From Dietzia alimentaria 72 (GTDB taxonomy: Bacteria > Actinomycetota > Actinomycetes > Mycobacteriales > Mycobacteriaceae), in NCBI RefSeq assembly GCF_000226215.1, contig NZ_AGFF01000023.1, positions 62,001 to 126,000 of the forward strand: 64,000 nt of DNA. Direction: 5' to 3'. The notes beneath the pieces were generated by a model. That model searched no databases and was not told the origin of the DNA. It worked only from the letters and a program-made list of their open reading frames with translations. The number at the start of each line of letters is the position of its first letter. Position 1 is the stretch's first letter. Positions 28,190 through 41,484 of this stretch are shown here, one piece after another. The position numbers and the translations under genes are program-made.

Positions 28190-29842
28190 GTGACTCCCGC
28201 CGACCTCGCCGCACTCATCCGCGCCGCACTCGTCCACGTTCTGACCGAACGTGGAGCCGACGCCTCGGTCGTTCCGGACTCGGTGACCGTGGAGAGGCCC
28301 CGCAACCCGGAACATGGTGACTACGCGACCAACATCGCGTTGCAACTGGCCAAGAGGGTGGGGGCGGCCCCCCGTGATCTCGCGCAGGAACTCGCCGACG
28401 CCCTCGTTGCCGATCCGGGCGTCGAGGCCGCAGAGATCGCGGGTCCGGGCTTCCTCAACATCCGACTCGATTCCGGCGCCCAGGGCTCGCTCGTCTCCAC
28501 GGTCCTGGAAATGGGCGAGGCATACGGCGTCGGTGATGCCATGGCGGGACGCAGGGTCAACCTGGAGTTCGTTTCCGCCAACCCCACCGGGCCCATCCAT
28601 CTCGGCGGAACTCGCTGGGCGGCCGTCGGCGACGCCCTGGGGCGCGTCCTGGAGGCTTCGGGTGCCGAGGTCACTCGCGAGTACTACTTCAACGACCACG
28701 GTGCCCAGATCGACCGGTTCAGCCGGTCGCTCTTCGCGGCCGCTCGAGGCGAGGCCACCCCGGAGGACGGCTACGCCGGTGCCTACATTGAGGACATCGC
28801 CGCCCAGGTCGTGGCCGCTCACCCCGACGTGCTCGACAAGCCGGAGGCGGAGGCCCTCGAGACCTTCCGCGCGACCGGGGTGGATCTGATGTTCACCCAC
28901 ATCAAGGAGTCCCTCGCGGAGTTCGGCACCGTCTTCGACGTCTACACCCACGAGAATTCGATGTTCACCTCCGGCGCGGTGGACCGTGCGATTGACACCC
29001 TCAAAGGCAACGGCACCCTCTACGAATTCGAGGGGGCGTGGTGGCTGCGCTCGACCGACTTCGGTGATGACAAGGACCGCGTGGTCCTTAAGTCTGACGG
29101 GAACGCGGCTTATATCGCCGGCGACATCGCATACTTCCTCGACAAGCGTGAGCGAGGGTTCGACCTGTGCATCTACATGCTGGGGGCGGATCATCACGGT
29201 TACATCGCCCGGCTCAAGGCCGCTGCCGAAGCGCTGGGTAACGACCCCGCGGCCATCGAGGTACTCATCGGTCAGATGGTCAGCCTCGTCCGGGACGGCG
29301 CACCGGTCAAGATGAGCAAACGGGCGGGCACCGTCATCACGCTCGATGACCTCGTAGACGCTATCGGCGTGGACGCGGCCCGCTACGCACTGATTCGCTC
29401 GTCCGTGGATCAGACCATGGACATCGACCTGCAGTTGTGGACGTCAGCCACCAACGACAACCCTGTCTTCTACGTGCAATACGCCCACGCCCGTCTGTCG
29501 TCCCTGGCGCGGAACGCCGCGGATCTGGGAGTCACCACGGAAGCGGCGGACCTGTCACTTCTGGTTGAGGACCGAGAGGGTGCGCTCATTCGAACGATCG
29601 GGGAGTTTCCCCGGGTGGTCGCCAGTGCTGCGGACCTGCGGGAACCGCATCGCGTTGCCCGGTACCTCGAAGAGCTTGCCGCCGCCTACCACCGGTTCTA
29701 CGACACCTGTCGCGTCCTGCCCATGGGCGACGAGGAACCGGGTCCGCTTCATGCCGCCCGGCTCGCGCTGAGCTCGGCCACCCGCCAGACCCTCGGTAAC
29801 GGACTCCGCCTGATCGGCGTGAGCGCACCGGAGAAGATGTGA
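28190..29842 (+). CDS. argS: arginyl-tRNA synthetase
   Basis: A 550-aa class I synthetase that charges tRNA-Arg. The N-terminal Add1 domain is followed by the HIGH-type motif HLGGTRWA near 137, the KMSK motif VKMSKRAGT near 373, and the DALR anticodon-binding domain ([14 protein letters not shown] onward). GTG 28190 gives the usual family length; further upstream the frame is Arg/Pro-rich and non-homologous. First gene of an operon in which every junction overlaps by four bases; its stop overlaps lysA as GTGA. The tRNA-Arg gene upstream is a thematic neighbour. Confidence 0.95.
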   Translation: MTPADLAALIRAALVHVLTERGADASVVPDSVTVERPRNPEHGDYATNIALQLAKRVGAAPRDLAQELADALVADPGVEAAEIAGPGFLNIRLDSGAQGSLVSTVLEMGEAYGVGDAMAGRRVNLEFVSANPTGPIHLGGTRWAAVGDALGRVLEASGAEVTREYYFNDHGAQIDRFSRSLFAAARGEATPEDGYAGAYIEDIAAQVVAAHPDVLDKPEAEALETFRATGVDLMFTHIKESLAEFGTVFDVYTHENSMFTSGAVDRAIDTLKGNGTLYEFEGAWWLRSTDFGDDKDRVVLKSDGNAAYIAGDIAYFLDKRERGFDLCIYMLGADHHGYIARLKAAAEALGNDPAAIEVLIGQMVSLVRDGAPVKMSKRAGTVITLDDLVDAIGVDAARYALIRSSVDQTMDIDLQLWTSATNDNPVFYVQYAHARLSSLARNAADLGVTTEAADLSLLVEDREGALIRTIGEFPRVVASAADLREPHRVARYLEELAAAYHRFYDTCRVLPMGDEEPGPLHAARLALSSATRQTLGNGLRLIGVSAPEKM

Positions 29843-31257
29843 GCGCGCACCCGGCCGGGGCACGGCACGAGTTCCCGCATGCCCCGGGCATAGCGGAGCG
29901 TCCCTTGAGCCCTGAGGAGCTCATGGCTCTGGACAGCAAGGTTTGGCCACGCGGCGCGGCGCGGGGTGACGACGGCGTTGTCGAGTTCGCCGGCGTGCCC
30001 GCCGACGAGTTAGCCGCGGAATTCGGCACACCCCTGTTCGTGATCGACGAGGACGATTTCCGCTCGCGCTGCCGCGAGATGGCCGAGGCTTTCGGTGGGG
30101 CCGAGAGGGTCCACTATGCGTCCAAGGCATTTCTGTGCACAGAAACCGCACGGTGGGTAGCCCAAGAGGGGCTGAGCCTGGACGTGGCCTCGGGCGGAGA
30201 ACTCGCGATCGCGCTGAGGGCGGACTTCCCCACGGACCGGATCACGATGCACGGCAACAACAAGTCGGCCGACGAGCTGCGGCTGGCCGTCCGGAGCGGT
30301 GTGGCCCACGTGGTGATCGACGCGATGTCGGAGATCGACCTCCTCGACCGGATTGCCGGCGAGGAGGGCGTGATTCAGGACGTGTTCGTCCGTGTCACGG
30401 TGGGCGTCGAAGCCCACACCCACGAGTTCATCGCCACTGCGCACGAGGACCAGAAGTTCGGGTTTTCCCTGTCCGGAGGTGCCGCTATGGAGGCCGTGCG
30501 TGCGGTCTTCGGCGCGAAGAACATCCGATTGACGGGCCTGCACAGCCATATCGGATCGCAGATCTTCGATATCGACGGATTTGAGCTCGCCGCCCGACGC
30601 GTCATCGGACTCCTCCGCGAGATAGTTGACGAGTTCGGTGCGGAGCGCACCGCGCAGTTGGACTATCTGGATCTCGGCGGAGGCCTGGGGATCAGCTATG
30701 TCCCCTCGGATGACCCGCCGCCGGTGGCCGAGCTCGCCGAGTCTCTCAAGAATATCGTCGAAACGTTCGCCGCCGAGGCCGGACTCGTCACACCGACGCT
30801 CGTCGTGGAGCCGGGTCGTGCGATCGCGGGACCGGGAACAGTCACCGTGTACGAGGTCGGCGTGATCAAAGACGTCGACCTCCCCGGGGACGAGAGTCGC
30901 CGGTACATCAGCGTGGACGGCGGGATGAGTGACAACATCCGCACGGCGCTGTATGACGCGGAGTACGACGCCAGGCTGGTGGGGCGTCGCTCTGAAGCGG
31001 AACCAGTGGTCTCGCGTCTGGTGGGTAAGCACTGCGAGAGCGGTGACGTGGTGGTCCGCGACCTCTGGATGCCCGATGACCTGATTTCCGGTGACCTAGT
31101 GGCCGTCGCCGCGACCGGGGCCTACTGCTATTCGATGTCGAGTCGCTACAACCTCATCGGCCGGCCCGCTGTCGTCGTCGTACGAGACGGCCGGGCACGG
31201 TTGGTGCTGCGACGTGAGACCCTAGACGATCTGACGAGCCTGGAGGTGGGACAGTGA
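29839..31257 (+). CDS. lysA: diaminopimelate decarboxylase
   Basis: A 472-aa fold-type III PLP enzyme for the last step of lysine synthesis, meso-DAP to lysine. The PLP lysine is in [10 protein letters not shown] (about residue 94). Further motifs are [35 protein letters not shown] (phosphate and ornithine-like site) and [16 protein letters not shown] near the C-terminus. GTG 29839 overlaps the argS TGA. The order argS-lysA-hom-thrC-thrB is the standard one in this order of bacteria. Confidence 0.95.
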   Translation: MSAHPAGARHEFPHAPGIAERPLSPEELMALDSKVWPRGAARGDDGVVEFAGVPADELAAEFGTPLFVIDEDDFRSRCREMAEAFGGAERVHYASKAFLCTETARWVAQEGLSLDVASGGELAIALRADFPTDRITMHGNNKSADELRLAVRSGVAHVVIDAMSEIDLLDRIAGEEGVIQDVFVRVTVGVEAHTHEFIATAHEDQKFGFSLSGGAAMEAVRAVFGAKNIRLTGLHSHIGSQIFDIDGFELAARRVIGLLREIVDEFGAERTAQLDYLDLGGGLGISYVPSDDPPPVAELAESLKNIVETFAAEAGLVTPTLVVEPGRAIAGPGTVTVYEVGVIKDVDLPGDESRRYISVDGGMSDNIRTALYDAEYDARLVGRRSEAEPVVSRLVGKHCESGDVVVRDLWMPDDLISGDLVAVAATGAYCYSMSSRYNLIGRPAVVVVRDGRARLVLRRETLDDLTSLEVGQ

Positions 31258-32606
31258 GCGATTCGACTGAGTCGGACGTGCGACCCGTGGGGGTGGCAGT
31301 TCTCGGAATGGGCACCGTGGGCACCGAGGTCATCCGCTACATGACCGAGAATGCCGACGCGTTGGCCGCCCGCATCGGCGCGCCGCTTGTCCTGCGGGGA
31401 GTCGCGGTACGCGACCTTAGCCGTGACCGGGGGCTCGACAGCGATCTACTCACCGCGGATCCGGCCGCATTGGTATCGCGTGACGACGTGGACATCGTGG
31501 TGGAGCTCATGGGCGGCATCGATGTGCCGCGCCCGCTCCTGCTGGACGCGCTCGGACACGGAAAGGCCGTGGTCACCGCCAACAAGGCGCTCCTGGCCGA
31601 ATACACCGATGAACTGGCGGAGGCGGCGGATTCCTCCGGCACCGATCTCTACTTCGAGGCGGCCGTGGCCGGCGCGATCCCTGTCATCGGCCCGCTGCGA
31701 CGCTCGATGGCCGGCGACCAGGTTGAGCGGGTCCTGGGGATCGTCAACGGCACCACGAATTACATCCTGTCGGAGATGGGAAGCACGGGTGCCGATTACT
31801 CGGAGACTCTTGCCGAGGCCTCCCGCCTGGGATACGCGGAGGCGGACCCCACCGCCGATGTCGAGGGATATGACGCGGCCGCCAAGGCCGCAATCCTCGC
31901 GTCCATCGCCTTTCACAGTCGCGTGACCGCAGGCGATGTGTACCGGGAGGGGATCTCGCGGATCTCGCCTGACGACTTCGAGTCGGCTCGCGACATGGAC
32001 TGCACCATCAAGCTTCTCGCGATCTGCGAGAAGCTCCGGCGCGCGGACGGCACCGACGCGGTGTCCGCCCGTGTCTACCCGGCGTTACTGCCTAATACTC
32101 ACCCGCTGGCGACAGTCAACGGCGCGTTCAACGCGGTTGTGGTCGAGGCCGAGGCCGCGGGTCGTCTGATGTTCTACGGCCAGGGCGCCGGGGGAGCGCC
32201 GACCGCGTCCGCGGTGCTGGGCGACATGGTGGCGGCGGCCCGCAACAAGGTTGGTGCCGGACGTGCGCCGGGGGAGTCGACGTACGCGGATCTGCCGGTG
32301 GCGTCGATGGGCGAGGTGTCCACGCGCTACCACGTGCGCATGCGCGTGGCGGACAAGCCCGGCGTCCTTTCCCTGGTGGCCGCCGAGTTCTCGAATCACG
32401 GCGTGTCGATCGCACAAGTGCGTCAGACCGAGGTCGAGATCCCCGAGTCCGCGGGCGAGGACGTCGATCCCAGCGCCGAACTGACCGTATTGACCCACCG
32501 GGCATCCGAGCGAGCGCTAGCTGACACGGTGGCTGCGCTATCCGATCAGGATGCGGTCACGGCCATCACCAGCGTCATCCGACTCGAGGGAGTGGACACA
32601 GAATGA
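31254..32606 (+). CDS. hom: homoserine dehydrogenase
   Basis: A 450-aa enzyme that reduces aspartate semialdehyde to homoserine. The N-terminal nucleotide-binding motif is [13 protein letters not shown]. The catalytic region includes [34 protein letters not shown] and NGTTNYIL, then [21 protein letters not shown]-terminal ACT domain ([20 protein letters not shown], near 365) suggests feedback control, threonine being the usual effector in actinobacteria. GTGA overlap with lysA and ATGA overlap with thrC. Confidence 0.95.
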   Translation: MSDSTESDVRPVGVAVLGMGTVGTEVIRYMTENADALAARIGAPLVLRGVAVRDLSRDRGLDSDLLTADPAALVSRDDVDIVVELMGGIDVPRPLLLDALGHGKAVVTANKALLAEYTDELAEAADSSGTDLYFEAAVAGAIPVIGPLRRSMAGDQVERVLGIVNGTTNYILSEMGSTGADYSETLAEASRLGYAEADPTADVEGYDAAAKAAILASIAFHSRVTAGDVYREGISRISPDDFESARDMDCTIKLLAICEKLRRADGTDAVSARVYPALLPNTHPLATVNGAFNAVVVEAEAAGRLMFYGQGAGGAPTASAVLGDMVAAARNKVGAGRAPGESTYADLPVASMGEVSTRYHVRMRVADKPGVLSLVAAEFSNHGVSIAQVRQTEVEIPESAGEDVDPSAELTVLTHRASERALADTVAALSDQDAVTAITSVIRLEGVDTE

Positions 32607-33685
32607 GCAGGAACCACAAGCCCGTGCACAGCCGTTGGCCAGGTCTCATCGAGGCCTACCGCGACCGGCTACCCATCGGGGACGACTGGCAGGCCGTCAC
32701 ACTGTACGAGGGCGGTACGCCGCTCATGCGTGCGACGCACCTGTCCGAGGTCACCGGATGCGAGGTCTACCTGAAGGTTGAGGGTCTGAACCCGACTGGT
32801 TCGTTCAAGGACCGTGGTATGACGATGGCGGTCACTGACGCCCGGGCGCGTGGCCAGAAGGCCGTACTGTGCGCGTCGACCGGGAACACCTCCGCCTCGG
32901 CCGCTGCCTACGCCACCCGTGCGGGCATGGGCTGCGCTGTGCTCATCCCGCAGGGCAAGATCGCGGCGGGGAAGCTCGCGCAGGCGGTCATGCACGGCGC
33001 GACTATCATCCAGGTCAACGGGAACTTCGACGACTGCCTGGAGCTCGCACGCAAGACCACGTCCACCTATTCCGAGATCGGGCTCGTGAACTCGGTCAAC
33101 CCGGTCCGCATCGAGGGACAGAAGACCGCGGCGTTCGAGATCGTCGACGTGCTGGGTCGGGCCCCGGATCTGCACTTCCTCCCAGTCGGTAACGCGGGCA
33201 ACATCACCGCGTATTGGAGGGGTTACTCGGAGTATCACGCGGATGGTGTCATCTCTGCTCGGCCTCGGATGATGGGCGTGCAGGCCGCGGGATCGGCCCC
33301 GCTCGTCGACGGTGCTCCGGTCAAGAATCCGGAGACCATCGCTACAGCTATCCGGATCGGTGCCCCGGCGTCGTGGGACGGCGCCGTCACGGCTCGTGAC
33401 GAATCGGAAGGTACGTTCCGCAAGCGCACCGACGCGCAGATCCTCGAGGCTTACCGCATGGTCGCCGCCAAGGACGGCGTCTACGTCGAACCGGCGTCAG
33501 CGGCCTCCATAGCCGGACTTCTCGATGCTCACGCGAACGGGGAACTCGAAGCCGGGCAGACCATCGTGTGCACCGTTACCGGTAACGGTCTCAAAGACCC
33601 GGACACCGCCCTCCTGGGAATGCCGGAGGTTGAGCCGATCCCCGTGGATCCCACGGCCGTCGCCAGCGCGCTCGGTCTGGAATGA
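32603..33685 (+). CDS. thrC: threonine synthase
   Basis: A 360-aa fold-type II PLP enzyme that converts O-phosphohomoserine to threonine. The PLP lysine is in [11 protein letters not shown] (about residue 70). The phosphate loop is [16 protein letters not shown], followed by [11 protein letters not shown] near the end. The length matches the short actinobacterial form. Start ATGA-coupled to hom and stop ATGA-coupled to thrB. Confidence 0.95.
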   Translation: MSRNHKPVHSRWPGLIEAYRDRLPIGDDWQAVTLYEGGTPLMRATHLSEVTGCEVYLKVEGLNPTGSFKDRGMTMAVTDARARGQKAVLCASTGNTSASAAAYATRAGMGCAVLIPQGKIAAGKLAQAVMHGATIIQVNGNFDDCLELARKTTSTYSEIGLVNSVNPVRIEGQKTAAFEIVDVLGRAPDLHFLPVGNAGNITAYWRGYSEYHADGVISARPRMMGVQAAGSAPLVDGAPVKNPETIATAIRIGAPASWDGAVTARDESEGTFRKRTDAQILEAYRMVAAKDGVYVEPASAASIAGLLDAHANGELEAGQTIVCTVTGNGLKDPDTALLGMPEVEPIPVDPTAVASALGLE

Positions 33686-34644
33686 GCGACAAGAGCGGCT
33701 CCGGCCCCGAGGTCTTCGGCAGTTCGGGGGGCCGCATCCTTCCTGTCGGGCGCACGGTCACCGTGGAGGTGCCTGCGTCCAGTGCGAACCTGGGTCCGGG
33801 TTTCGACGCGCTCGGCGTGGGCTTGGGCTTGCACGACATCATCAGCGTGACCACCATTGACTCCGGTCTGGAGCTCGACGTGGAAGGCGAGGGGGCCGGC
33901 GAGGTTCCCGCGGACGCTTCGCATCTGGTGGCCAAAGCGGTCGAAGCAGGACTACGTGCCGGGGGTATGGGTGCGCCGGGCGTCAGGATCTCGTGTCGCA
34001 ACGCTATTCCGCACTCGCGTGGTCTGGGCTCGTCGGCGTCTGCTGCGGTCGGGGGGCTGGTCGCAGCGAACGGTCTCATGGGCGGCGCGTTGACGGACGA
34101 GCATCTGGTACAGCTGTCGAGTGAGTTCGAGGGCCACCCGGATAACGCGGCGGCGAGTGTGCTGGGTGGCGTCGTGGTCTCGTGGACCGAGCGATCGGCC
34201 ACAGCCGTCACGTACCGGGCGGTACGGATGGAGGTGGACCCGTCGATCGTCGCGACCGTACTGGTCCCGGCGGAGACGTCGTCTACCGCGCGGACCCGTG
34301 GGCTGTTACCGGCGACGGTCCCGCACGAGGACGCGGCGTTCAACGCCAGTCGCGCCGCACTGATGTCGGTCGCTCTGGCATCGCATCCGGAGTTCCTGCT
34401 GGCCGCGACGGAAGACCGGCTGCACCAGTCGTACCGGGCACCCGCGTTGGTCGCCACCACCGAGTGGGTCGGGCGGCTGCGGGACCGGGGCCTCGCGGCG
34501 ACGGTGTCCGGTGCCGGTCCCACCGTCCTGGTCCTGGGTACTTCGGCCTTGCCGGCCGACCTGCGGACGCAAGCAGAGGAGCAGGGCTGGCGGGTGCTGG
34601 ACCTGGAGATCGCGGACGGCGCCCGGGTTGTGTCCGAGAACTAG
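33682..34644 (+). CDS. thrB: homoserine kinase
   Basis: A 320-aa GHMP kinase making O-phosphohomoserine, the thrC substrate. N-terminal [20 protein letters not shown] and the ATP-binding loop [18 protein letters not shown] are intact, as is the third GHMP motif [15 protein letters not shown]. Last gene of the operon. Its TAG lies within a CTAG that also provides the stop of the convergent acyl-CoA synthetase gene, so the two coding regions overlap by 4 nt with no terminator. Confidence 0.95.
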   Translation: MSDKSGSGPEVFGSSGGRILPVGRTVTVEVPASSANLGPGFDALGVGLGLHDIISVTTIDSGLELDVEGEGAGEVPADASHLVAKAVEAGLRAGGMGAPGVRISCRNAIPHSRGLGSSASAAVGGLVAANGLMGGALTDEHLVQLSSEFEGHPDNAAASVLGGVVVSWTERSATAVTYRAVRMEVDPSIVATVLVPAETSSTARTRGLLPATVPHEDAAFNASRAALMSVALASHPEFLLAATEDRLHQSYRAPALVATTEWVGRLRDRGLAATVSGAGPTVLVLGTSALPADLRTQAEEQGWRVLDLEIADGARVVSEN

Positions 34645-36311
34645 CCGTCAGCGGTACGGTGCTGTGATCCCGGCAGGATCGTGGTGATGTCGTACTCTCC
34701 CGCCGCGTGCCGGGCGCGGATCTCTATCTTGTCGAACTTGCCCACCGTGGTGCGGGGGATGTCTTTGACGAAGGCCCAGTGGTCGGGTCGCTTCCACATC
34801 TCGACTTGGCCCTCGAGGCGCTCCCAGAGCGAGCGTGCGGCGGTGTTGACGCCGGGCTTGAGGTTGATCAGCACGAGTGGCCGGTTGCCCCACCGATTGT
34901 CGGGAACGCCGATCACTGCCGCCTCGCTCACGCGATCGTCGTGAACGATGGCGTGTTCGAGCTCAATAGTCGAGATTAGTTCGCCGCCGGAGGCGATGAT
35001 GTCGTCGACTCTGTCGACCACGTTGAGATACCCGCGGGGGGAGATGGTGGCCATGTCCCCGGTTCGTAGCCACCCGTCGACAAACCGTTCGGAGGACTGG
35101 TCGGAGATGTACCGGGCGGTCACCCACGGGCCACGGAGCTGGAGTTCCCCGACCGACCAGCCGTCGTTGGGTTGAATACGGTCGCCGTCGACGACCCGGG
35201 CCTGGACTCCAGCGGGGAAGCGGCCCTGCCCGAGGAGTTGAGAACGTCGGTGGGTCGCGGAGGAATGCGGGTCGGGGCGAGCAAACGAGACGATGGGACT
35301 GGACTCGGTGAGTCCGTACGCCTGGACGATCGTGACGTCGTGTCGCTCGACGAACGCGTCGAAAAGTGCCTCGGGTACAGGGGAGCCGCTCACGACGATC
35401 TCGGCGAGATGGCTGATCGGTTGGGGATGGGACTCCAGCCGGGACAGGAGCTGTTGGAGAGCTGCGGGCGTGGTGGTGAGCTTGTTGGGCCGGTGGGTGC
35501 CCAGGAGTTCAGCCAGGTGGCGCCCGCGGTCGGAGTCCCGGCCGGGGTCAAAACTGGCGGTGATGAGGTCTGCACCCGACATGAACGCCGCGAAGGGCAA
35601 TCCCCACGACATCACGTGGTACATCGGGATGGTTGTGAGCACGGTGTCGCCACTCCGTAATGACGCGCTCTCCGCCGCGCACATCTGCATGGAGTGGAGC
35701 CAGATGGAACGGTGGGTGTAGACCACGCCTTTGGACGTGCCCGTGGTTCCGGACGTGTAGGCGATGGCGGCGGCCATGTGCTCGTCGAGGTGGGGCCACG
35801 GGTAGTTCGTGGGCTGGCCGTCGAGGAGCGTCTCCAGGGCATGGACCTCGACGGGGGCGTCGTCCGTGACAGTCGGGGCGAGGGCGTCGACGACGACGAG
35901 GTGGCGCAGGGTCTCGACGTCCGCAGCCACGGAGAGTGCGGCAGGGAGGACCTCCGGATCGACCAGGACCACGGAGACCGAGTTCTCGCGGAGCACCGAG
36001 ACCATGAAAGACGCTGGGCGAAGGATGTTCACGGGTAGTGCCACCGCACCCATCGATGGGACGGCCAGCATCGCCTCGACAGTCTCGGGACGACTGCCGG
36101 CGAGGATGCCCACCACGTCGCCGGGCCGGATTCCCAGTTCGGCGAGTGCGTGAGCCGTCGCAGCTGCCCTTGCTGCTATCACTTCAAACCGGACTGTCCG
36201 TGACTCGCCCAGAGCATTGAAGCCGGTCACCGTCGAACTGCCGTGCCGTTGGGCAGCGTGATCGAGGATCGCGGAAACGAGCAGCGGCGTGTCCAGCATC
36301 GTTCCGAACAC
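34641..36311 (-). CDS. AMP-dependent acyl-CoA synthetase (FadD-like)
   Basis: A 556-aa ANL-superfamily ligase. The AMP-binding P-loop is [20 protein letters not shown] (near 190). A second motif is [11 protein letters not shown], then [21 protein letters not shown] (A8 hinge). The catalytic Lys region near the end is [13 protein letters not shown]. It activates carboxylic acids, probably medium- or long-chain fatty acids, with ATP and CoA. GTG 36311 is preceded by GAGGAGGG about 8 nt upstream; ATG 36299 is an alternative. Divergent from the rho leader and convergent with thrB. Confidence 0.88.
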   Translation of the reverse strand: MFGTMLDTPLLVSAILDHAAQRHGSSTVTGFNALGESRTVRFEVIAARAAATAHALAELGIRPGDVVGILAGSRPETVEAMLAVPSMGAVALPVNILRPASFMVSVLRENSVSVVLVDPEVLPAALSVAADVETLRHLVVVDALAPTVTDDAPVEVHALETLLDGQPTNYPWPHLDEHMAAAIAYTSGTTGTSKGVVYTHRSIWLHSMQMCAAESASLRSGDTVLTTIPMYHVMSWGLPFAAFMSGADLITASFDPGRDSDRGRHLAELLGTHRPNKLTTTPAALQQLLSRLESHPQPISHLAEIVVSGSPVPEALFDAFVERHDVTIVQAYGLTESSPIVSFARPDPHSSATHRRSQLLGQGRFPAGVQARVVDGDRIQPNDGWSVGELQLRGPWVTARYISDQSSERFVDGWLRTGDMATISPRGYLNVVDRVDDIIASGGELISTIELEHAIVHDDRVSEAAVIGVPDNRWGNRPLVLINLKPGVNTAARSLWERLEGQVEMWKRPDHWAFVKDIPRTTVGKFDKIEIRARHAAGEYDITTILPGSQHRTADG

Positions 36312-36745
36312 GAGCGGCTCCCTCCTCGCATGGATCCAGATGAGCTGTAGGTTACCGCCCGATCATCGGTTGGCGGACGCCCGGTGGAGACTCGCCACGG
36401 GAAGTGCACGGATTCGGTGCGTGGGTAGTATGCTTGACGCAGCCACGGACGCCCGGTCGTCCCCGCACCCTGATCACTCCCACGCGACGCCCCCGATACT
36501 GGGTTGGTTCCGCTAGGACAGTTCTCGGTGGGAGCGGTTGATACGGCGAGTGGTGAACAGGGACTCCCGCACGGTGGGCACTCTCCCCTCACGTGGGTCC
36601 CCCTCAAACGAAGTATCCGCATTCGGCCAATTCGCCGATGCGGGAGGCCTCAGCGGCCACCCGGGACGCCAAGTCCGCTTCCCGGACACCTGCTCGATGC
36701 GAGGCGGTCACGACCGCCCCGGTACCGAGCCCAGAAAGGATCCCC
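36312..36745 (+). promoter_or_regulatory. rho leader region (434 nt without a convincing gene)
   Basis: This is the longest gene-free stretch in the window. A -10 candidate TAGTAT at 36426-36431 would give a leader of about 310 nt. A hairpin GGCGGT-CACG-ACCGCC (36703-36718) sits just before the rho ribosome binding site (AGAAAGGA). A weak frame starting at TTG 36504 ends in a TGA overlapping the rho GTG as GTGA. Long leaders controlling rho are known in other bacteria; which element acts here is inference. Confidence 0.55.
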
Positions 36746-38814
<2,069 letters not shown>

Positions 38815-38818
<4 letters not shown>

Positions 38819-39900
38819 GCGATCCAGTAGGGAGGGCGTCGTCCTCGATCGACGACGTTCTCTCCGAGTACGGCGGTCTCGAGGCGCAACTGTCGGACCC
38901 GACGTTGCACGAGGACGCGGCCGCAGCACGCCGTGTTGGCAAGAGGTTCGCCGAGCTCACCCCGGTGGTGCAGTGCCACCGGGCCTTGGTGTCGACACGT
39001 GACGACGCCGACGCCGCGCGGGAACTGGCCGACGACGACTCCTCGTTCACAGCCGAGGCCGAGCGGTTGGATGGCGAGGCTTCGGTTCTGGAGTCCCGGT
39101 TGGCGGATCTCCTCGCGCCGCGGGATCCGCACGACGCAGACGACGTGCTCATGGAGATCAAATCCGGTGAGGGCGGCGAGGAGTCCGCCCTCTTCGCCGC
39201 CGATCTGGCCCGCATGTACACCCGATATGCGGAGAAGCAGGGCTGGACCGTCCAGGTACTGGGCATGACCGAATCCGATCTCGGTGGCATCAAGGACGCG
39301 TCCTACTCGATCCGCGCCCGGCAGCCGTCGAGAGACGGCGTGTGGTCACGGATGAAGTTCGAGGGCGGGGTCCATCGCGTCCAGCGTGTCCCTGTGACGG
39401 AATCCCAGGGACGGGTCCACACCTCGGCCGCTGGCGTGCTCGTGTTCCCGGAGCCCGAGGACGTCGGCCCCGTGGAGATCGACGAATCTGATCTACGGAT
39501 TGACGTCTACCGTTCCTCCGGCAAGGGCGGTCAGGGGGTCAACACCACCGACTCGGCCGTGCGCATCACGCACCTGCCCACCGGCACCGTGGTCACGTGT
39601 CAGAACGAACGTAGCCAGCTGCAGAACAAGCAACGCGCGCTCGAGGTCCTGGCGGCACGTCTCCAGGCGGCGGCCGAGGAAGCCGCCAGCGCAGAGGCCT
39701 CGGAGGGGCGGGCCACGCAGGTCCGCACCGTCGACCGCAGCGAGCGGATCCGGACCTACAACTTTCCCGAGAACCGGATCGCCGACCACCGCGTGGGCTT
39801 CAAGGCGCACAACCTCGACTCGGTACTCGACGGCGACATGGACGCGGTTCTCGACGCCCTTGCGGTCGAGGACCGTCGTCGTCGCATGGAAGAGGCCTAG
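38815..39900 (+). CDS. prfA: peptide chain release factor 1
   Basis: A 361-aa class I release factor recognising UAA and UAG. The codon-recognition tripeptide is PVT within [16 protein letters not shown]. The catalytic GGQ is in [17 protein letters not shown] (about residue 239), whose Gln is the substrate of the PrmC methylase encoded next. The end [16 protein letters not shown] is typical. GTG start overlaps the rho TGA. Confidence 0.95.
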
Positions 39901-39904
39901 GACC

Positions 39905-40831
39905 GTGGTGCCCGGCCCTGTCGGTGTGGCCGGCGCCGTGCGGTCGGCGGCCCAGACCCTCAGCGACGCCGGTATCGACTCCGCAGACGTCGAGGCCCGA
40001 CTCATCTGCGCCCACGTCCTGGGTGTAGATCGGTCGAGGCTGATGCTGACCGACGACCTCGACGCCGATGCTGCCGCACGCGTCGACGAGCTCGTCGCGG
40101 CCCGTGCCCGCGATCGCACACCACTGCAATACCTGCTCGGTCGCGCTGTCTCCGGTCGTCTCGACCTGCTCGTGGGGCCGGGGGTGTTCATCCCGCGCCC
40201 CGAGACCGAACTGCTGGTCGAATGGACGCTCAAGGCGCTGCCCGCCCCGGGTGTCGGGCCGCCACCGGTCGTGGTGGATCTCTGCGCGGGAAGCGGCACG
40301 ATCGCGCTGGAGATCGCCCACGCCAGACCCGACGCACAGGTTCATGCGGTGGAGTTCCACGACGCGGCCCTCGGGTGGCTCCGACGGAACGCCGTCGAAC
40401 GCGAGGAAGCGGGAGATACGCCCGTGGTCATCCATCGCGGCGACGCTACGGATCCGGATGTCCTTTCGCACCTGCGGGGTCGGGTGACGGCGGTGGTGTC
40501 CAACCCGCCATACATTCCCGTCACCGATGACCTGCCCGCCGACGTCCTCGCGCATGAGCCACCGACCGCGCTGTTCGGGGGCAGTGACGGCCTCGTCGTC
40601 GTCATTCCTCTCGTCGACGTCGCGGCCGGACTGCTCGCCCCGGGCGGACACTTCGCCGTGGAGCACGACGACACGACCGGCACCGACGTTGCGGCGGTGG
40701 TCTCCGCGCAGGGCGGCTTCGGTACCGTGGAGCAGCACACCGACCTCGCCGACCGCCCGCGGTTCGTCACCGCTACCCGCCTCGTCGACGACGAGGTCGA
40801 CACCAGAGTCCAGAAGGGGATCGCCCGGTGA
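39905..40831 (+). CDS. prmC: peptide chain release factor N(5)-glutamine methyltransferase
   Basis: A 308-aa SAM-dependent enzyme that methylates the GGQ glutamine of release factors. An N-terminal helical domain (LICAHVLGVDRSRLMLTDDL) is followed by FIPRPETELLVEW, the SAM motif VVDLCAGSGTIALE and the catalytic VVSNPPYIPV. GTG 39905 lies 4 nt after prfA; a second GTG at 39908 is equally possible. Stop overlaps the next gene as GTGA. Pairing with prfA fits its substrate. Confidence 0.93.
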   Translation: MVPGPVGVAGAVRSAAQTLSDAGIDSADVEARLICAHVLGVDRSRLMLTDDLDADAAARVDELVAARARDRTPLQYLLGRAVSGRLDLLVGPGVFIPRPETELLVEWTLKALPAPGVGPPPVVVDLCAGSGTIALEIAHARPDAQVHAVEFHDAALGWLRRNAVEREEAGDTPVVIHRGDATDPDVLSHLRGRVTAVVSNPPYIPVTDDLPADVLAHEPPTALFGGSDGLVVVIPLVDVAAGLLAPGGHFAVEHDDTTGTDVAAVVSAQGGFGTVEQHTDLADRPRFVTATRLVDDEVDTRVQKGIAR

Positions 40832-41481
40832 CCATCACCTACGACTGCACCGAGGAGACCGGCCGGGAGGTCGGCCTCAGTTCAGCGGCGGGCGCACTGC
40901 GCGCCGGCCGGCTTGTCGTGACCCCCACCGACACGCTCTACGGTATCGCCGCGGACGCCTTCGACCCAGATGCGGTCAACCTGCTTCTGTCGGCCAAGCG
41001 GCGCGGTCCCGACATGCCGGTGCCGGTCCTGGTGGGCTCCTGGGAGACCATCGACGGTCTCGTGGTGAGCACGCCCGCCCCGGCCCGCGACCTCATCCGC
41101 GCCTTCTGGCCCGGCGGACTCAGCCTGATCGTCCACCAGGCACCGTCGCTGAACTGGAACCTGGGGCACACCCAGGGGACGGTCATGCTGCGGATGCCGC
41201 TGCACCCCGTTGCCCTCGAGTTGCTGCGCGAGGTCGGACCGCTCGCGGTCTCCAGTGCCAATGTTTCGGGTCAGCCGCCGGCGACCACCGCCACCCAGGC
41301 ACGTGAGCAGCTCGGTGACTCGGTAGCCGTCTACCTCGACGGGGGCCCCTGCTCGATCGGCCAGCCCTCCACGATCGTCGACCTCACCGGCTCCGCACCG
41401 CGAATCGTCCGCGAGGGAGCGGTGACCACCGAGCGCGTGGGCGGGGTCCTCGGCATCGACCCCGCGGCCCTTCGAGGCTGA
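40828..41481 (+). CDS. L-threonylcarbamoyladenylate synthase (Sua5/YciO/YrdC)
   Basis: A 217-aa YrdC-fold enzyme that makes threonylcarbamoyl-AMP for the t6A37 modification of ANN-decoding tRNAs. The N-terminal VVTPTDTLYGIAADAFDPDA and LLSAKRRGPDMPVPVLV are the ATP/threonine-site motifs. SSANVSGQPPATTATQA follows. The end SAPRIVREGAVTTERV is standard. The extra Sua5 C-terminal domain is absent, so it is the short TsaC-like form. GTGA overlap with prmC. Confidence 0.92.
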   Translation: MTITYDCTEETGREVGLSSAAGALRAGRLVVTPTDTLYGIAADAFDPDAVNLLLSAKRRGPDMPVPVLVGSWETIDGLVVSTPAPARDLIRAFWPGGLSLIVHQAPSLNWNLGHTQGTVMLRMPLHPVALELLREVGPLAVSSANVSGQPPATTATQAREQLGDSVAVYLDGGPCSIGQPSTIVDLTGSAPRIVREGAVTTERVGGVLGIDPAALRG

Positions 41482-41484
41482 TCC